Translations under genes and position numbers: made by a program
Notes under the pieces: generated by a model
What the model saw: the letters and a program-made list of their open reading frames with translations, nothing else
What the model was told of the DNA's origin: nothing
Database searches by the model: none
In this document: piece after piece, positions 17,077 through 25,129 of the stretch
Numbering within the stretch: position 1 is the stretch's first letter
How the letters are laid out: every line of letters begins with the position of its first letter
Source: an uncultured Sulfitobacter sp.
GTDB lineage: Bacteria > Pseudomonadota > Alphaproteobacteria > Rhodobacterales > Rhodobacteraceae
Reading direction: 5' to 3'
NCBI RefSeq assembly: GCF_947500075.1
Contig: NZ_CANMQS010000010.1
Location: 1 to 64,000, forward strand
Length of the DNA stretch: 64,000 nt

Positions 17077-18194
17077 ACTGCCCGCGCATTGATGTTGATC
17101 TGCGGAAGATACGCCACAACACGCAAACTATTGTCGGGAGGCTGAATGCGCGGGGCATCCGCGTGACCGCCGTGACCAAAGCCGCAAGTGGACATCCGGC
17201 CATCGCACGGGCCATGCTTGACGGTGGCGCTGCGGGCCTTGCCGAAGCGCGTTTGAGCAACGTGAAGCGGTTGCGCCATGCTGGCGTGACTTGCCCGATC
17301 ACGTTGATCCGCACGCCGATGCTGAGCCAGGTCGATGACGTCGTGCAGGTCTGTGAGGCGAGCTACAACACCGAGATGGCTGTGATCTCGGCGCTCGCCG
17401 CTGCGGCGGTCCGGCACAACACGGTTCACGGCATTATCCTGATGGTTGAGATGGGTGATCTGCGCGAAGGGATACTGCCGCACGACCTTGGCGACATGGC
17501 ACAGCGCGCGGTGGATATGCCCGGTGTAGCCTTGAAGGGCATTGGGGCCAATTTCGCCTGTCTGAGCGGCAACGCCCCGACTGCGGCAAAGATGCAGGCA
17601 CTGTCTATTCTTGTGAACGAGGTCGAGGGGCAGTGTGGCCCTTTCATTGAAACAGTATCGGGCGGCAACTCTGCAAACCTGCCGTGGGCGCTTGGGGGGC
17701 GTGCGACGGGTCGGATCAACGATCTGCGCATCGGTGAAGCCATACTGCTGGGTGTTGATCCGATCACAGGGGATCAGATTGATGGCATGTATCGGGACGC
17801 GTTCACGCTTGTTGCCGAAGTCATTGAGACGGACGCAAAGTCTGTGCCTCCGCTGATCGGCCAAGCTGATCCAGCCGTCGCAAAGATCCGCCTTGTCCCT
17901 GACACGTCAGAAACCATGCGCCTTATCTTTGCGATTGGGCATCAGGACACGGATGCGACCGGGCTGACAATGCCGCCAGGATATACCTTTGTCGGTGCAA
18001 CAAGCGATCATCTGGTTATTGCGACGCAAGATCCGACGCTCTGCGTGGGGTCGGAAATGCGGTTTCAGATGAACTACAGCGCTTTGATGCGGGCCATGGC
18101 CGCTCCCGACATTCAGATACGAACACGCAATGCTCGACCGTGGCCAAGCCCACGCACTGCCAAAAGTCCAAGCAACCATCTGGCCTTGGTTTGA
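17073..18194 (+). CDS. Ornithine-racemase-like PLP enzyme (alanine racemase N-terminal fold)
   Basis: Fold-type III PLP enzyme of 373 aa. The N-terminal PRIDVDLRKIRHNTQTIV and the PLP lysine in VTAVTKAASGHP match amino-acid racemases of the ornithine racemase (Orr) and YhfX-like group. Further matches are ILMVEMGDLREG, SGGNSANLPWA and INDLRIGEAILLG. It should interconvert D- and L-forms of an amino acid. The start is TTG overlapping the DUF1611 stop, with AAGGTCGCGG upstream. About 35 residues at the C-terminus (after YSALMRAMA) look poorly conserved, probably a lineage-specific tail. Confidence 0.8.
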   Translation: MNCPRIDVDLRKIRHNTQTIVGRLNARGIRVTAVTKAASGHPAIARAMLDGGAAGLAEARLSNVKRLRHAGVTCPITLIRTPMLSQVDDVVQVCEASYNTEMAVISALAAAAVRHNTVHGIILMVEMGDLREGILPHDLGDMAQRAVDMPGVALKGIGANFACLSGNAPTAAKMQALSILVNEVEGQCGPFIETVSGGNSANLPWALGGRATGRINDLRIGEAILLGVDPITGDQIDGMYRDAFTLVAEVIETDAKSVPPLIGQADPAVAKIRLVPDTSETMRLIFAIGHQDTDATGLTMPPGYTFVGATSDHLVIATQDPTLCVGSEMRFQMNYSALMRAMAAPDIQIRTRNARPWPSPRTAKSPSNHLALV

Positions 18195-18243
18195 ACGCCA
18201 ACAATCCGATGTGCCCCGACAAAAACAAAGAGGAGATTGACAC

Positions 18244-18468
18244 TTGGCAAAGCTGACAAAAACAAGCGTCTTCAAAGCACAAGGTCCCGGTGCGGAAACA
18301 CCGATGGACAAGACAACCCGCATCGTTCGTGAGATGGTCGAAGAAGAAGCCGAGCAGCGGCAAGCCAAGATCGACCGCCTCCGTAAGGCGCGCCTCGAAA
18401 GAGAAGCGAACACACCGATAAAGCCGTCGCGTGGGAGAAAGAAAGCTTCATCCAAAGTTGCCAAATAG
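18244..18468 (+). CDS. Small basic coiled-coil-like protein, 74 aa
   Basis: Charged small protein with a predicted helix from about residue 22 to 52 (REMVEEEAEQRQAKIDRLRK) and a Lys/Arg-rich tail (PSRGRKKASSKVAK). It has a TTG start with GAGGAG nine bases upstream. The basic tail may contact nucleic acid, but no domain is recognised. It sits 49 bp after the racemase gene and could belong to the same transcript. Confidence 0.6.
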   Translation: MAKLTKTSVFKAQGPGAETPMDKTTRIVREMVEEEAEQRQAKIDRLRKARLEREANTPIKPSRGRKKASSKVAK

Positions 18469-18536
18469 CGACCAAGAACTCTTCAGCCGCGCCTGTCCAT
18501 TGACGGGGCGACCGAACACATCTGAAGGATTTTCTC

Positions 18537-18818
18537 ATGACGGATGCAGACAAGAGCACAACAAAAGTCCACTATATCTGTCAGACATATGTGGAACAGA
18601 AGCCTGGACGTGATGGGCAGGCAGGCCTGAAAATTGGCAAGCAATTCCAGTATTCTACCGCAGCAGAGGCCCAAAACAGAGCCGAACGGGAAGCCCAGAA
18701 CGCGGATTGCGCTGGGGCTGATGCCTATATGATCAGCGAAGATCCAGACAGCGGTGAAGTCGGATCACCAAGCTTTCTTGTCAGGCTTGGGAATGTCCCG
18801 GAGACTGATGATTTCTAG
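18537..18818 (+). CDS. Hypothetical protein, 93 aa
   Basis: Small acidic soluble protein (IGKQFQYSTAAEAQNRAERE in the middle) with TGAAGGAT ahead of the ATG. No domain is recognised. It is the last gene before the insertion sequence, and may be the distal gene of the preceding unit. Confidence 0.55.
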   Translation: MTDADKSTTKVHYICQTYVEQKPGRDGQAGLKIGKQFQYSTAAEAQNRAEREAQNADCAGADAYMISEDPDSGEVGSPSFLVRLGNVPETDDF

Positions 18819-18925
18819 AACTGAATTTCTGACAAAGGATCTTCTGCAAGCCATCCCACAAGCATGGGCGGCGTTCACAAAAAAAGCGGCCCTTGGCGCT
18901 CGCGCAGCGAAATGGCGCTATGTCC

Positions 18926-20516
18926 TATTTTGTTGAAGAAGTCGCTGTGATTTGGGGAGTTGGGCGCGTCGGTGCGTTGACCGCGGGCTTAGTTTTCCGC
19001 CTGTTGCACTGGGCGGCTTGTTGGTCTGTGGTTTTGCCGTTTCAGATCATATCGCGATCCTCGTTTCGTGCGTCTTGGGTCTTAGTTTTGCGAGTTTTCG
19101 GAGATTTTGGGCGATTGCTGCGAGCGTAAAATCGTCCTGCACACCGCATGGCCCTCGAAGTCTGAGCCTCCCGAGGCCAAGAATGCGTTTGAGATGGGCA
19201 AAGAGCATCTCAACCTTTTTGCGTTTGGCTTGCGCCTTGGGATTGAAGGGTGATTTGGCAGCCAGCCTGGCAAAGTCGCGTGCGTCCTCGTGCTCCTCAC
19301 GACCGATAAAGCGGGTGTTGGTATTCGGGCAGCATTTTGATTTCGATGGGCAGGCATCGCAAATGGCTTTGGTGGCGCGGTAGCGGCGGCGGCCGGTTTT
19401 GGGTTCTCTCCTGCGTGGGTCAGAGTAGTTGCGCCGAGACTGCAACAGGTGCTGGCCTTCTGGGCAAGTATAGCGGTCGTTGTCTTCGTCCCATTCAAAG
19501 TCTGAACGGGAGAACGTGCCGTCTGTGCGCTCGCCCTTGTCGACCAAAGGAATGAACGGAATGATGCCGCGCTTCTTTGTCAGCCAAGCCAGGTTCTCTG
19601 CCGATCCATAGGCTGTGTCCGCCACCAACCAGTCGGGTTTGATGCTGAAGCGGTCCTCGGTCCGATCGATCATGGTTTGTGCGGCACCCACTTCGGCCTG
19701 TCTGATTGAGCGTGTCGCTTCGACGTCCACAATCACAGAATGATCTGTGTCGATCAGATAGTTGTTCGAATAGGCGAAGATCGCAGGTCCCTTGCGCGCG
19801 GCAGTCCATTGGCTGGCAGGATCAGAATGTGACGTAAACTTCGGCTTGACCGGTGTCGAAGCCCCAAATGCCTTGTCGTCAAGAACGTCGAGATATTCCC
19901 GGACAGCCCGGGGCGCATCACCAGGATCGATGGTGGATGTATCCCAATCTGCCTGCGCTGTTGAGTTCATCCTGTCGACATCTGCTTCGACCAGACTTGC
20001 ATCAACAGCAAAGCCGTGGCCGCCGACAAGACCTTCAGAAATACAGCGGGCAACGGTGGCTTCGAACACGGATCGGAGCAAATCGCTGTCTCGGAATTTG
20101 CCGTGGCGATACTTTGAGAAGGTGCTGTGATCCGGCACTTTGCCCTCAATGCCAAGACGACAGAACCACCGATAAGCCAGGTTCAGATGGACTTCATCAC
20201 ACAGACGTCTTTCAGATCGGATGCCGAGAACATAGCCAACCACCAACATCCGCACGATCAACTCCGGGTCAATCGAAGGACGGCCTAGATGGCTATAGTG
20301 TGGCGCAAGTTGCTGCCGGATAGTGCAGACATCCAGAAACCGATCAATCTCGCGGAGAAGATGGTTTGCAGGGACATGTGCCTCCAAATCGAAGTCGTAA
20401 AACAGCCGCGCTGGAGCTTCCTGAACACCCATCATCGCCAAATTCTTCCTCATCTTACAAAAAGAAGTGAATCAAACGACTTGAACCAAAGCAACTCCGA
20501 CTTCTTCAACAAAATA
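18926..20516 (-). mobile_element. IS1182-type insertion sequence
   Basis: The element is about 1.59 kb with perfect 19-bp terminal inverted repeats: TATTTTGTTGAAGAAGTCG at 18926-18944 and its reverse complement at 20498-20516. The repeats continue imperfectly inward (..GATTTGG / ..GCTTTGG). It holds a single intact transposase gene. The flanking bases (GTCC left, TCCC right) do not form an obvious target duplication, so the outermost base is uncertain by a few positions. Confidence 0.85.
19047..20453 (-). CDS. IS1182 family transposase
   Basis: DDE transposase of 468 aa with the N-terminal DUF772-type segment (LGRPSIDPELIVRMLVVGYV), the Cys-rich C-terminal part (CDACPSKSKCCPNTNTR) and YRWFCRLGIEGKVPDHSTFS, all typical of IS1182. 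Acidic catalytic residues are expected around FAVDASLVEADV and WLVADTAYGS, with the Glu in KKVEMLFAHLKRILGL. The frame is intact, so the element could be active. An internal start at 20435 (MMGVQEAP, with AGGAAG upstream) is as likely as the listed one. Confidence 0.9.
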   Translation of the reverse strand: MRKNLAMMGVQEAPARLFYDFDLEAHVPANHLLREIDRFLDVCTIRQQLAPHYSHLGRPSIDPELIVRMLVVGYVLGIRSERRLCDEVHLNLAYRWFCRLGIEGKVPDHSTFSKYRHGKFRDSDLLRSVFEATVARCISEGLVGGHGFAVDASLVEADVDRMNSTAQADWDTSTIDPGDAPRAVREYLDVLDDKAFGASTPVKPKFTSHSDPASQWTAARKGPAIFAYSNNYLIDTDHSVIVDVEATRSIRQAEVGAAQTMIDRTEDRFSIKPDWLVADTAYGSAENLAWLTKKRGIIPFIPLVDKGERTDGTFSRSDFEWDEDNDRYTCPEGQHLLQSRRNYSDPRRREPKTGRRRYRATKAICDACPSKSKCCPNTNTRFIGREEHEDARDFARLAAKSPFNPKAQAKRKKVEMLFAHLKRILGLGRLRLRGPCGVQDDFTLAAIAQNLRKLAKLRPKTHETRIAI

Positions 20517-20800
20517 TCCCAAGATGTGTGCCCGCTCCCAACCATTCCTTCCGCAATCCTATCGGTTTCCCTCCAGCACATCGTACCTGCCTGGAGCGGG
20601 AGGCCACGTCAGAAGCCATTTCACCCCGGTTCACCTTCGTAAGAGATGATGTTTCCTGCTTCAGCCGCACAAATGCCGTTTGCATTTCTGTGAACTTGCT
20701 TCGCGCCGAAAAACCCTCCTTCTCCCGCAAATGGCACCAAAGATAGAAAAACGCCCGACGGTTGGGGCCACACTCTGGACAGCAGGCCAAAGGGCAGGGG
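20517..20800. other. Short intergenic region right of the IS
   Basis: No gene is supported. A minus-strand open frame crosses it (20506-20883), but its translation is Cys-rich in one half and runs into the regulator gene. It serves as the 3' region of the GntR-type gene. Confidence 0.35.
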
Positions 20801-21616
20801 TTACAGGCTGCGCAGGCGGTCTGGGGCGTCGGATTGCCAGGTGCGCCCCGCCTCTGCGGTGACGCGGCGCATGGAGATCTCAAAGCGGTACATTTCCGGA
20901 CGGTAGAGCACGCGGATCATTTCAACAGGTCGGCCTGCCGTGTCGCGCACCAGCCGGTTTACTTCGATCAAGGGTGATCCGGCGGTTACCGACAAGGCCC
21001 GCGCGACTTCTGCATCTGCGATTGTTGCGCTGATGGTCTGGGTGGCAGCAGCGACCGGGACTCCGGCCTCTTCCAGCAACAAGAGCAGCGGTATCTGCGA
21101 CAAATCCTTGCCCTCGATCCGGTGTCCGATGTCTTCGGGAACAACGGTCACAAGGTACGACATCGGTGCGCCTCCCAAGGCACGTACCCGCACGGCCCGC
21201 TGTACGGTTGAGCCCTCCTGAAGCTCCAGCACCTCAGCCACTTCGGCGGTGGCGGGCAGGTAGCTGAAATCGAGCACCTTCACCGTCGTGGTGCGCCCCA
21301 TGTGGCCGACGTTCTCAAGCAGGCCATCAAGTGAGGCTGTCATGGCTGCGGGGGGGCGTTCGAAGGGCAGCACGCGGGTGCCTCTGCCCCGTTCGCGCAC
21401 CACCCGGCCCATCGCTGCGAGTTCATTCAGGGCCCGCCGCGCCGTGATGCGGGAGACGCCGAATTCAGCGCTGACCGCTGCTTCTCCGGGCACAGGGTCG
21501 CCGGGCCGAAGGGTGCCTGCGTTCATGCGGTTGGTCAGGATGACCACGATTTGCCGGTAGAGCGGCAAACCACTGGCCGTGTCGAGCGGCATCGGGGGGG
21601 CTTCGGGTGGCGACAT
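20801..21616 (-). CDS. GntR family regulator with UTRA effector domain (HutC type)
   Basis: Transcriptional regulator, 271 aa from the ATG giving MSPPEAPPMPLD. The winged HTH covers about residues 15-85 (LPLYRQIVVILTNRMNAG, AAVSAEFGVSRITARRALNE). The UTRA ligand-binding domain covers about 105-250 (TISATIADAEVARALSV, GSPLIEVNRLVRDTAGRPVE). The longer frame to 21823 crosses the promoter and is rejected. It is divergent from the monooxygenase operon, with a palindrome between them, so it is presumably the local repressor or inducer-sensing regulator. Confidence 0.85.
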   Translation of the reverse strand: MSPPEAPPMPLDTASGLPLYRQIVVILTNRMNAGTLRPGDPVPGEAAVSAEFGVSRITARRALNELAAMGRVVRERGRGTRVLPFERPPAAMTASLDGLLENVGHMGRTTTVKVLDFSYLPATAEVAEVLELQEGSTVQRAVRVRALGGAPMSYLVTVVPEDIGHRIEGKDLSQIPLLLLLEEAGVPVAAATQTISATIADAEVARALSVTAGSPLIEVNRLVRDTAGRPVEMIRVLYRPEMYRFEISMRRVTAEAGRTWQSDAPDRLRSL

Positions 21617-21655
21617 GAGACGGGCACCTGTGTGGAGGGAAAGAACGCTATTGAT

Positions 21656-21681
21656 ATAATGGTATACTATAATAACATTAT
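21656..21681. promoter_or_regulatory. Palindrome in the GntR / monooxygenase divergent promoter
   Basis: Arms ATAATG (21656-21661) and CATTAT (21676-21681) flank an AT-rich centre containing the palindrome GTATAC. The site lies in the 89-bp gap between divergent starts, where a GntR-type operator and overlapping promoters would be expected. Binding is inferred. Confidence 0.45.
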
Positions 21682-21705
21682 TGAACACTGAAAGGGATCT
21701 GCTGG

Positions 21706-22884
21706 GTGGAATTGGCGGGGGAACCGATATTGATTGTGGGGGCAGGGCCGGTCGGTCTGACCCTTGCCTGGCGCTTGGCGCAATCGGGATTGCCTGTGCA
21801 AGTCTTTGAAGCGGAAGATGCAATTGCCGATCAGCTGCGTGCCTCCACGTTCCATCCGCCGACCCTTGATTACTTCGAGCAGAGCGGCGTCACAGCGGAG
21901 CTGATTGCCGCGGGGCGCATCACGCCGACATGGCAGATTCGCATGCATACCTCCGGTGAACGCGCTGAATTCGACCTTGCCGTGCTGCGCGAAGACACTG
22001 GCCACCCTTACCGGTTGCAATGCCGTCAGGCGTTGCTGAGCCGGGCTCTGGCCGCGCGGCTGCCGGATGGTGTTGTGCATTTTGGCGCAGCCGTGACCGA
22101 GGTCGCTCAAGACGCCGATGGCGTGTCCATCACCGTGAATGGAGAGATGGTGCGCGGCAGTGCCCTTGTCGGCTGTGACGGTGCCCGCAGTCTGGTCAGG
22201 GAGGCGATCGGGGCGGCGTTCGAAGGCTCGACCTATCCGGAGAACACGATCCTTGTGACCACCCATTTCCCCTTCGAGGCGCATCTGAGCGGGTTGTCAG
22301 GCGTAAATTACATCTGGAAACCCGGCGGCACGTATTCCTTGCTGAGATTGCCGGACCTTTGGCGCATCTCCCTGCATCCAACTGACGGGCAGACGCCGGA
22401 ACAGGCGCTGGAGGACGATGCGATCCGCGCGCAAACCCGCGAGGTGCTGCCACAGGCCGATGACCTCGATATCGTTGAGAAGCGGATCTACCGGGTGCAC
22501 CGGCGAGTGGCGCGGCAATACCGGAAGGACCGCATGTTCATCGCAGGCGATGCCGCGCATCTCAACAGCCCCAAAGGGGGGATGGGCATGAATGGGGGGA
22601 TACATGATGCCTGGTGTCTTGCGGATGTGCTGACCCAAGTGGCAAACGGCGGGGATCCTGGACTGCTGGACAGCTATGAAACCCGCCGCCGACCAATTGC
22701 GCGCGACGACATTGTCGCACAGGCGGACAAGAACCGCGCGCGGATGAATACAACGGATACCGCAGAGCGGCACGCATACCTCAAAAACTTGCAGGAAACC
22801 GCTGCTGATCCGGTCAAGGCGCGGGCATTCTTGCTGCGCTCGTCCATGATCGACGGGCTGCGGCGGGCGGAGGCACTGGCATGA
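21706..22884 (+). CDS. FAD-dependent monooxygenase (PHBH-type aromatic hydroxylase)
   Basis: Flavoprotein hydroxylase of 392 aa that probably hydroxylates an aromatic or heterocyclic acid with NAD(P)H and O2. Motifs are ILIVGAGPVGLTLAWRLA for ADP binding at residues 4-21, DG-type motif LVGCDGARSLVREAIG near 155, and FIAGDAAHLNSPKGGMGMNG near 280. Length is typical of the class. The start is GTG after GAAAGGGATC. The stop overlaps the SDR start by 4 bp. First gene of a seven-gene operon. Confidence 0.85.
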   Translation: MELAGEPILIVGAGPVGLTLAWRLAQSGLPVQVFEAEDAIADQLRASTFHPPTLDYFEQSGVTAELIAAGRITPTWQIRMHTSGERAEFDLAVLREDTGHPYRLQCRQALLSRALAARLPDGVVHFGAAVTEVAQDADGVSITVNGEMVRGSALVGCDGARSLVREAIGAAFEGSTYPENTILVTTHFPFEAHLSGLSGVNYIWKPGGTYSLLRLPDLWRISLHPTDGQTPEQALEDDAIRAQTREVLPQADDLDIVEKRIYRVHRRVARQYRKDRMFIAGDAAHLNSPKGGMGMNGGIHDAWCLADVLTQVANGGDPGLLDSYETRRRPIARDDIVAQADKNRARMNTTDTAERHAYLKNLQETAADPVKARAFLLRSSMIDGLRRAEALA

Positions 22885-23603
22885 GCGGCGCATTGGCGAT
22901 CCTCGGGGGCTGCGGCGGGATTGGGCGGGTTCTTGTGGCTGATGCGGTCGCGGCGGGCTACGACGTGCATGTGATCGACTTGCCGCGTTCCATTGAGGCG
23001 CATCCACCGGATGTGCCGGCCATTCCCGCGGATGCCACGTCCGAAGCTGACCTGAAACGCGCGGCAGCGGCATTGCCGTCCGATCTGGCTGGCTTGGTCA
23101 ACCTGTCCGGTTTCATGTCTGACAATCGTCCGCTTGCGCAGACAACGCCAGACGTCTGGGACGAGGTGCTGACAGGGAACCTGACCGCAAACTACAATGC
23201 GGCGCGGATCTTGCACGGGAACCTGGGCAAAGACGCCTCCCTTGTTATGACGGGATCCGGGTTGGGCCATTTCGCGCGCCCCGGCTATGGACCCTATGCG
23301 GTGGCCAAGGCAGGGATCGCGGCGATGACGCGGCAGTTGGCGCTGGAACTGGCCCCCGCTATCCGGGTGAACTGCGTGGCGCCCTCTGCCGTCGACACGG
23401 CGTTCTTACGCGGCGGGACCGGGCGCTCAGACGAGGAGCAGGCCATGCGCCTAGATCTTGAGGCCTATGCCCGCGCCATCCCGCTTGGCCGGATCGCGGA
23501 GCCGCAGGACGTCACCCAGCCGATCCTTTTCCTTTTGTCCAATGCCTCCCGCTACATGACCGGACAGGTGCTTCACGTGAACGGAGGCACGTATATGCCA
23601 TGA
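22881..23603 (+). CDS. Short-chain dehydrogenase/reductase
   Basis: NAD(P)-dependent SDR of 240 aa. The cofactor motif is GGCGGIG (residues 9-15, a variant of TGxxxGIG), the catalytic Ser is near 126 (MTGSG), Tyr139 and Lys143 are in YAVAK, and the C-terminal MTGQVLHVNGG is typical. It probably oxidises an alcohol to an aldehyde or ketone upstream of the aldehyde dehydrogenase. Overlaps of 4 bp on both sides indicate tight coupling with the monooxygenase and ALDH. Confidence 0.87.
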   Translation: MSGALAILGGCGGIGRVLVADAVAAGYDVHVIDLPRSIEAHPPDVPAIPADATSEADLKRAAAALPSDLAGLVNLSGFMSDNRPLAQTTPDVWDEVLTGNLTANYNAARILHGNLGKDASLVMTGSGLGHFARPGYGPYAVAKAGIAAMTRQLALELAPAIRVNCVAPSAVDTAFLRGGTGRSDEEQAMRLDLEAYARAIPLGRIAEPQDVTQPILFLLSNASRYMTGQVLHVNGGTYMP

Positions 23604-25111
23604 GTGATCTTCCCCGTTTTGACCTGCCCATCACGCCTCCATCCCGGATTTCCGGCTGGGCAGGGGACAGCGCAACGCCGGGCGGAGGGCCCGACCTGCC
23701 TGTGTTCTACCCGGCGACGGGGCAGCAAATCTCCATCCTTGTGGAGGATGATGCAGCATCTGTGGATGTGGCGGTGACGGCGGCGCGTCTGGCGTTTGAC
23801 CGGGGGCCTTGGCGGGGGCTTTCAACGGCTGAACGGATCAACGTGCTGGAGCGCTGCGGTCAGTTGATCCGCGACAATGCGGATGAACTGGCACGGCTCG
23901 AGTGTGCGGCCACCGGGCTGCTGCTGCGCGAGTTGAAAGAGCGTCACATGGCACGGGCGGCCTACAACTTTCGCTTCTTTGCGGATTTCATCAGCCAACG
24001 CGCCGGGGAACGGTATGACCAGACGCCGGGCTACATGACCACCGTTGTGCGCGAGCCGGTGGGTGTGGCGGCGTTGATCGCGCCCTGGAATGCGCCTGTG
24101 GCGTTGGCCACGATGAAAATTGCCGCCGCCTTAGCCTTTGGAAATACCTGTGTCCTCAAACCATCCGAGCAGACGCCGCTTGCACTGGCCCGTCTGGTTG
24201 CCTTGTTGCAAGAGGTGCTGCCGACGGGGGTCTTGAACCTTGTGAACGGACGCGGGCCGGTGACGGGGGCTGCATTGGTGGCGCATCCCGGCGTCGATCT
24301 GGTCAGCTTCACGGGAGGGACGGAAACCGGGCGGGCGATCATGTCCGCAGCAGGTCAGCGTCTGGTGCCCTGCACGATGGAGTTGGGCGGCAAATCGGCA
24401 AACGTGGTCTTTGCCAGTGCGGACCCTGAACGGGCACTGGATGGCGCGCTTCTGGGGATCTTTTCCAACAACGGGCAGCAATGCCTTGCTGGCTCGCGCA
24501 TTCTGGTCGAACGGTCGATCTTCGATGACTTCGTGGGGCGTTTTGTTGAACGTGCTGAACGCATTCGCATCGGCGACCCGACCTTGGCAGCGACAGAGCT
24601 TGGCCCGCTTGCCTCCCACCCGCATATGACGCGCGTGTTGGGTTTCGTCGATACCGCGCGGGCCGAAGGCGGCGCCGTTCTGACCGGAGGCACCCGGCGG
24701 GATGATCTGGGGGAGGGGTACTTCGTTGCCCCAACAGCCGTCAGCGTGCCCAGCAATGCCGCGCGCACCGCCCAGGATGAGATATTCGGCCCCTTCGCGA
24801 CCTTCCTGCCGTTCGACAGCGTGGAAGAGGCTGCTGCAATCGCAAATGACACGCAGTTTGGCCTCGTCTCCTACGTCTGGTCGGATCATTTGCCAACGGT
24901 CATGACCATGACAGAACAGCTGCGCTCAGGCGTGGTTTGGGTGAACACACCGATGATGCGCGAACTGCGCGCGCCGTTTGGTGGCTACAAAAACTCGGGC
25001 GTGGGGCGCGAAGGCGGCGCGGCCTGCGAAGCATTCTACACCGAGGAAAAAACCGTCACCTTGCCCAAGACCCCACCGCCGCTCAGGCGGCTTGGGGACA
25101 CGGGCGGATAA
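23600..25111 (+). CDS. Aldehyde dehydrogenase family protein
   Basis: NAD(P)-dependent ALDH of 503 aa. The catalytic Cys295 is in NNGQQCLAGSR and the general base Glu261 in MELGGKSANVVF. N-terminal binding segments include VAALIAPWNAPVAL and NTCVLKPSEQTPL, and the family ending is GGYKNSGVGREGG. It should oxidise an aldehyde intermediate of the pathway to an acid. Substrate is not deducible. It is placed between the SDR and the TRAP transporter genes. Confidence 0.9.
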   Translation: MSDLPRFDLPITPPSRISGWAGDSATPGGGPDLPVFYPATGQQISILVEDDAASVDVAVTAARLAFDRGPWRGLSTAERINVLERCGQLIRDNADELARLECAATGLLLRELKERHMARAAYNFRFFADFISQRAGERYDQTPGYMTTVVREPVGVAALIAPWNAPVALATMKIAAALAFGNTCVLKPSEQTPLALARLVALLQEVLPTGVLNLVNGRGPVTGAALVAHPGVDLVSFTGGTETGRAIMSAAGQRLVPCTMELGGKSANVVFASADPERALDGALLGIFSNNGQQCLAGSRILVERSIFDDFVGRFVERAERIRIGDPTLAATELGPLASHPHMTRVLGFVDTARAEGGAVLTGGTRRDDLGEGYFVAPTAVSVPSNAARTAQDEIFGPFATFLPFDSVEEAAAIANDTQFGLVSYVWSDHLPTVMTMTEQLRSGVVWVNTPMMRELRAPFGGYKNSGVGREGGAACEAFYTEEKTVTLPKTPPPLRRLGDTGG

Positions 25112-25129
25112 ACCGACAAGGAGTATAGG

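Noticed and set aside
20506..20883. 125-aa minus-strand frame crossing the right IS end
   Set aside because: Runs through the IS end and into the GntR gene in another frame; no coding evidence.
21617..21823. 69-residue N-terminal extension of the GntR regulator
   Set aside because: Would read through the AT-rich divergent promoter and into the monooxygenase start.
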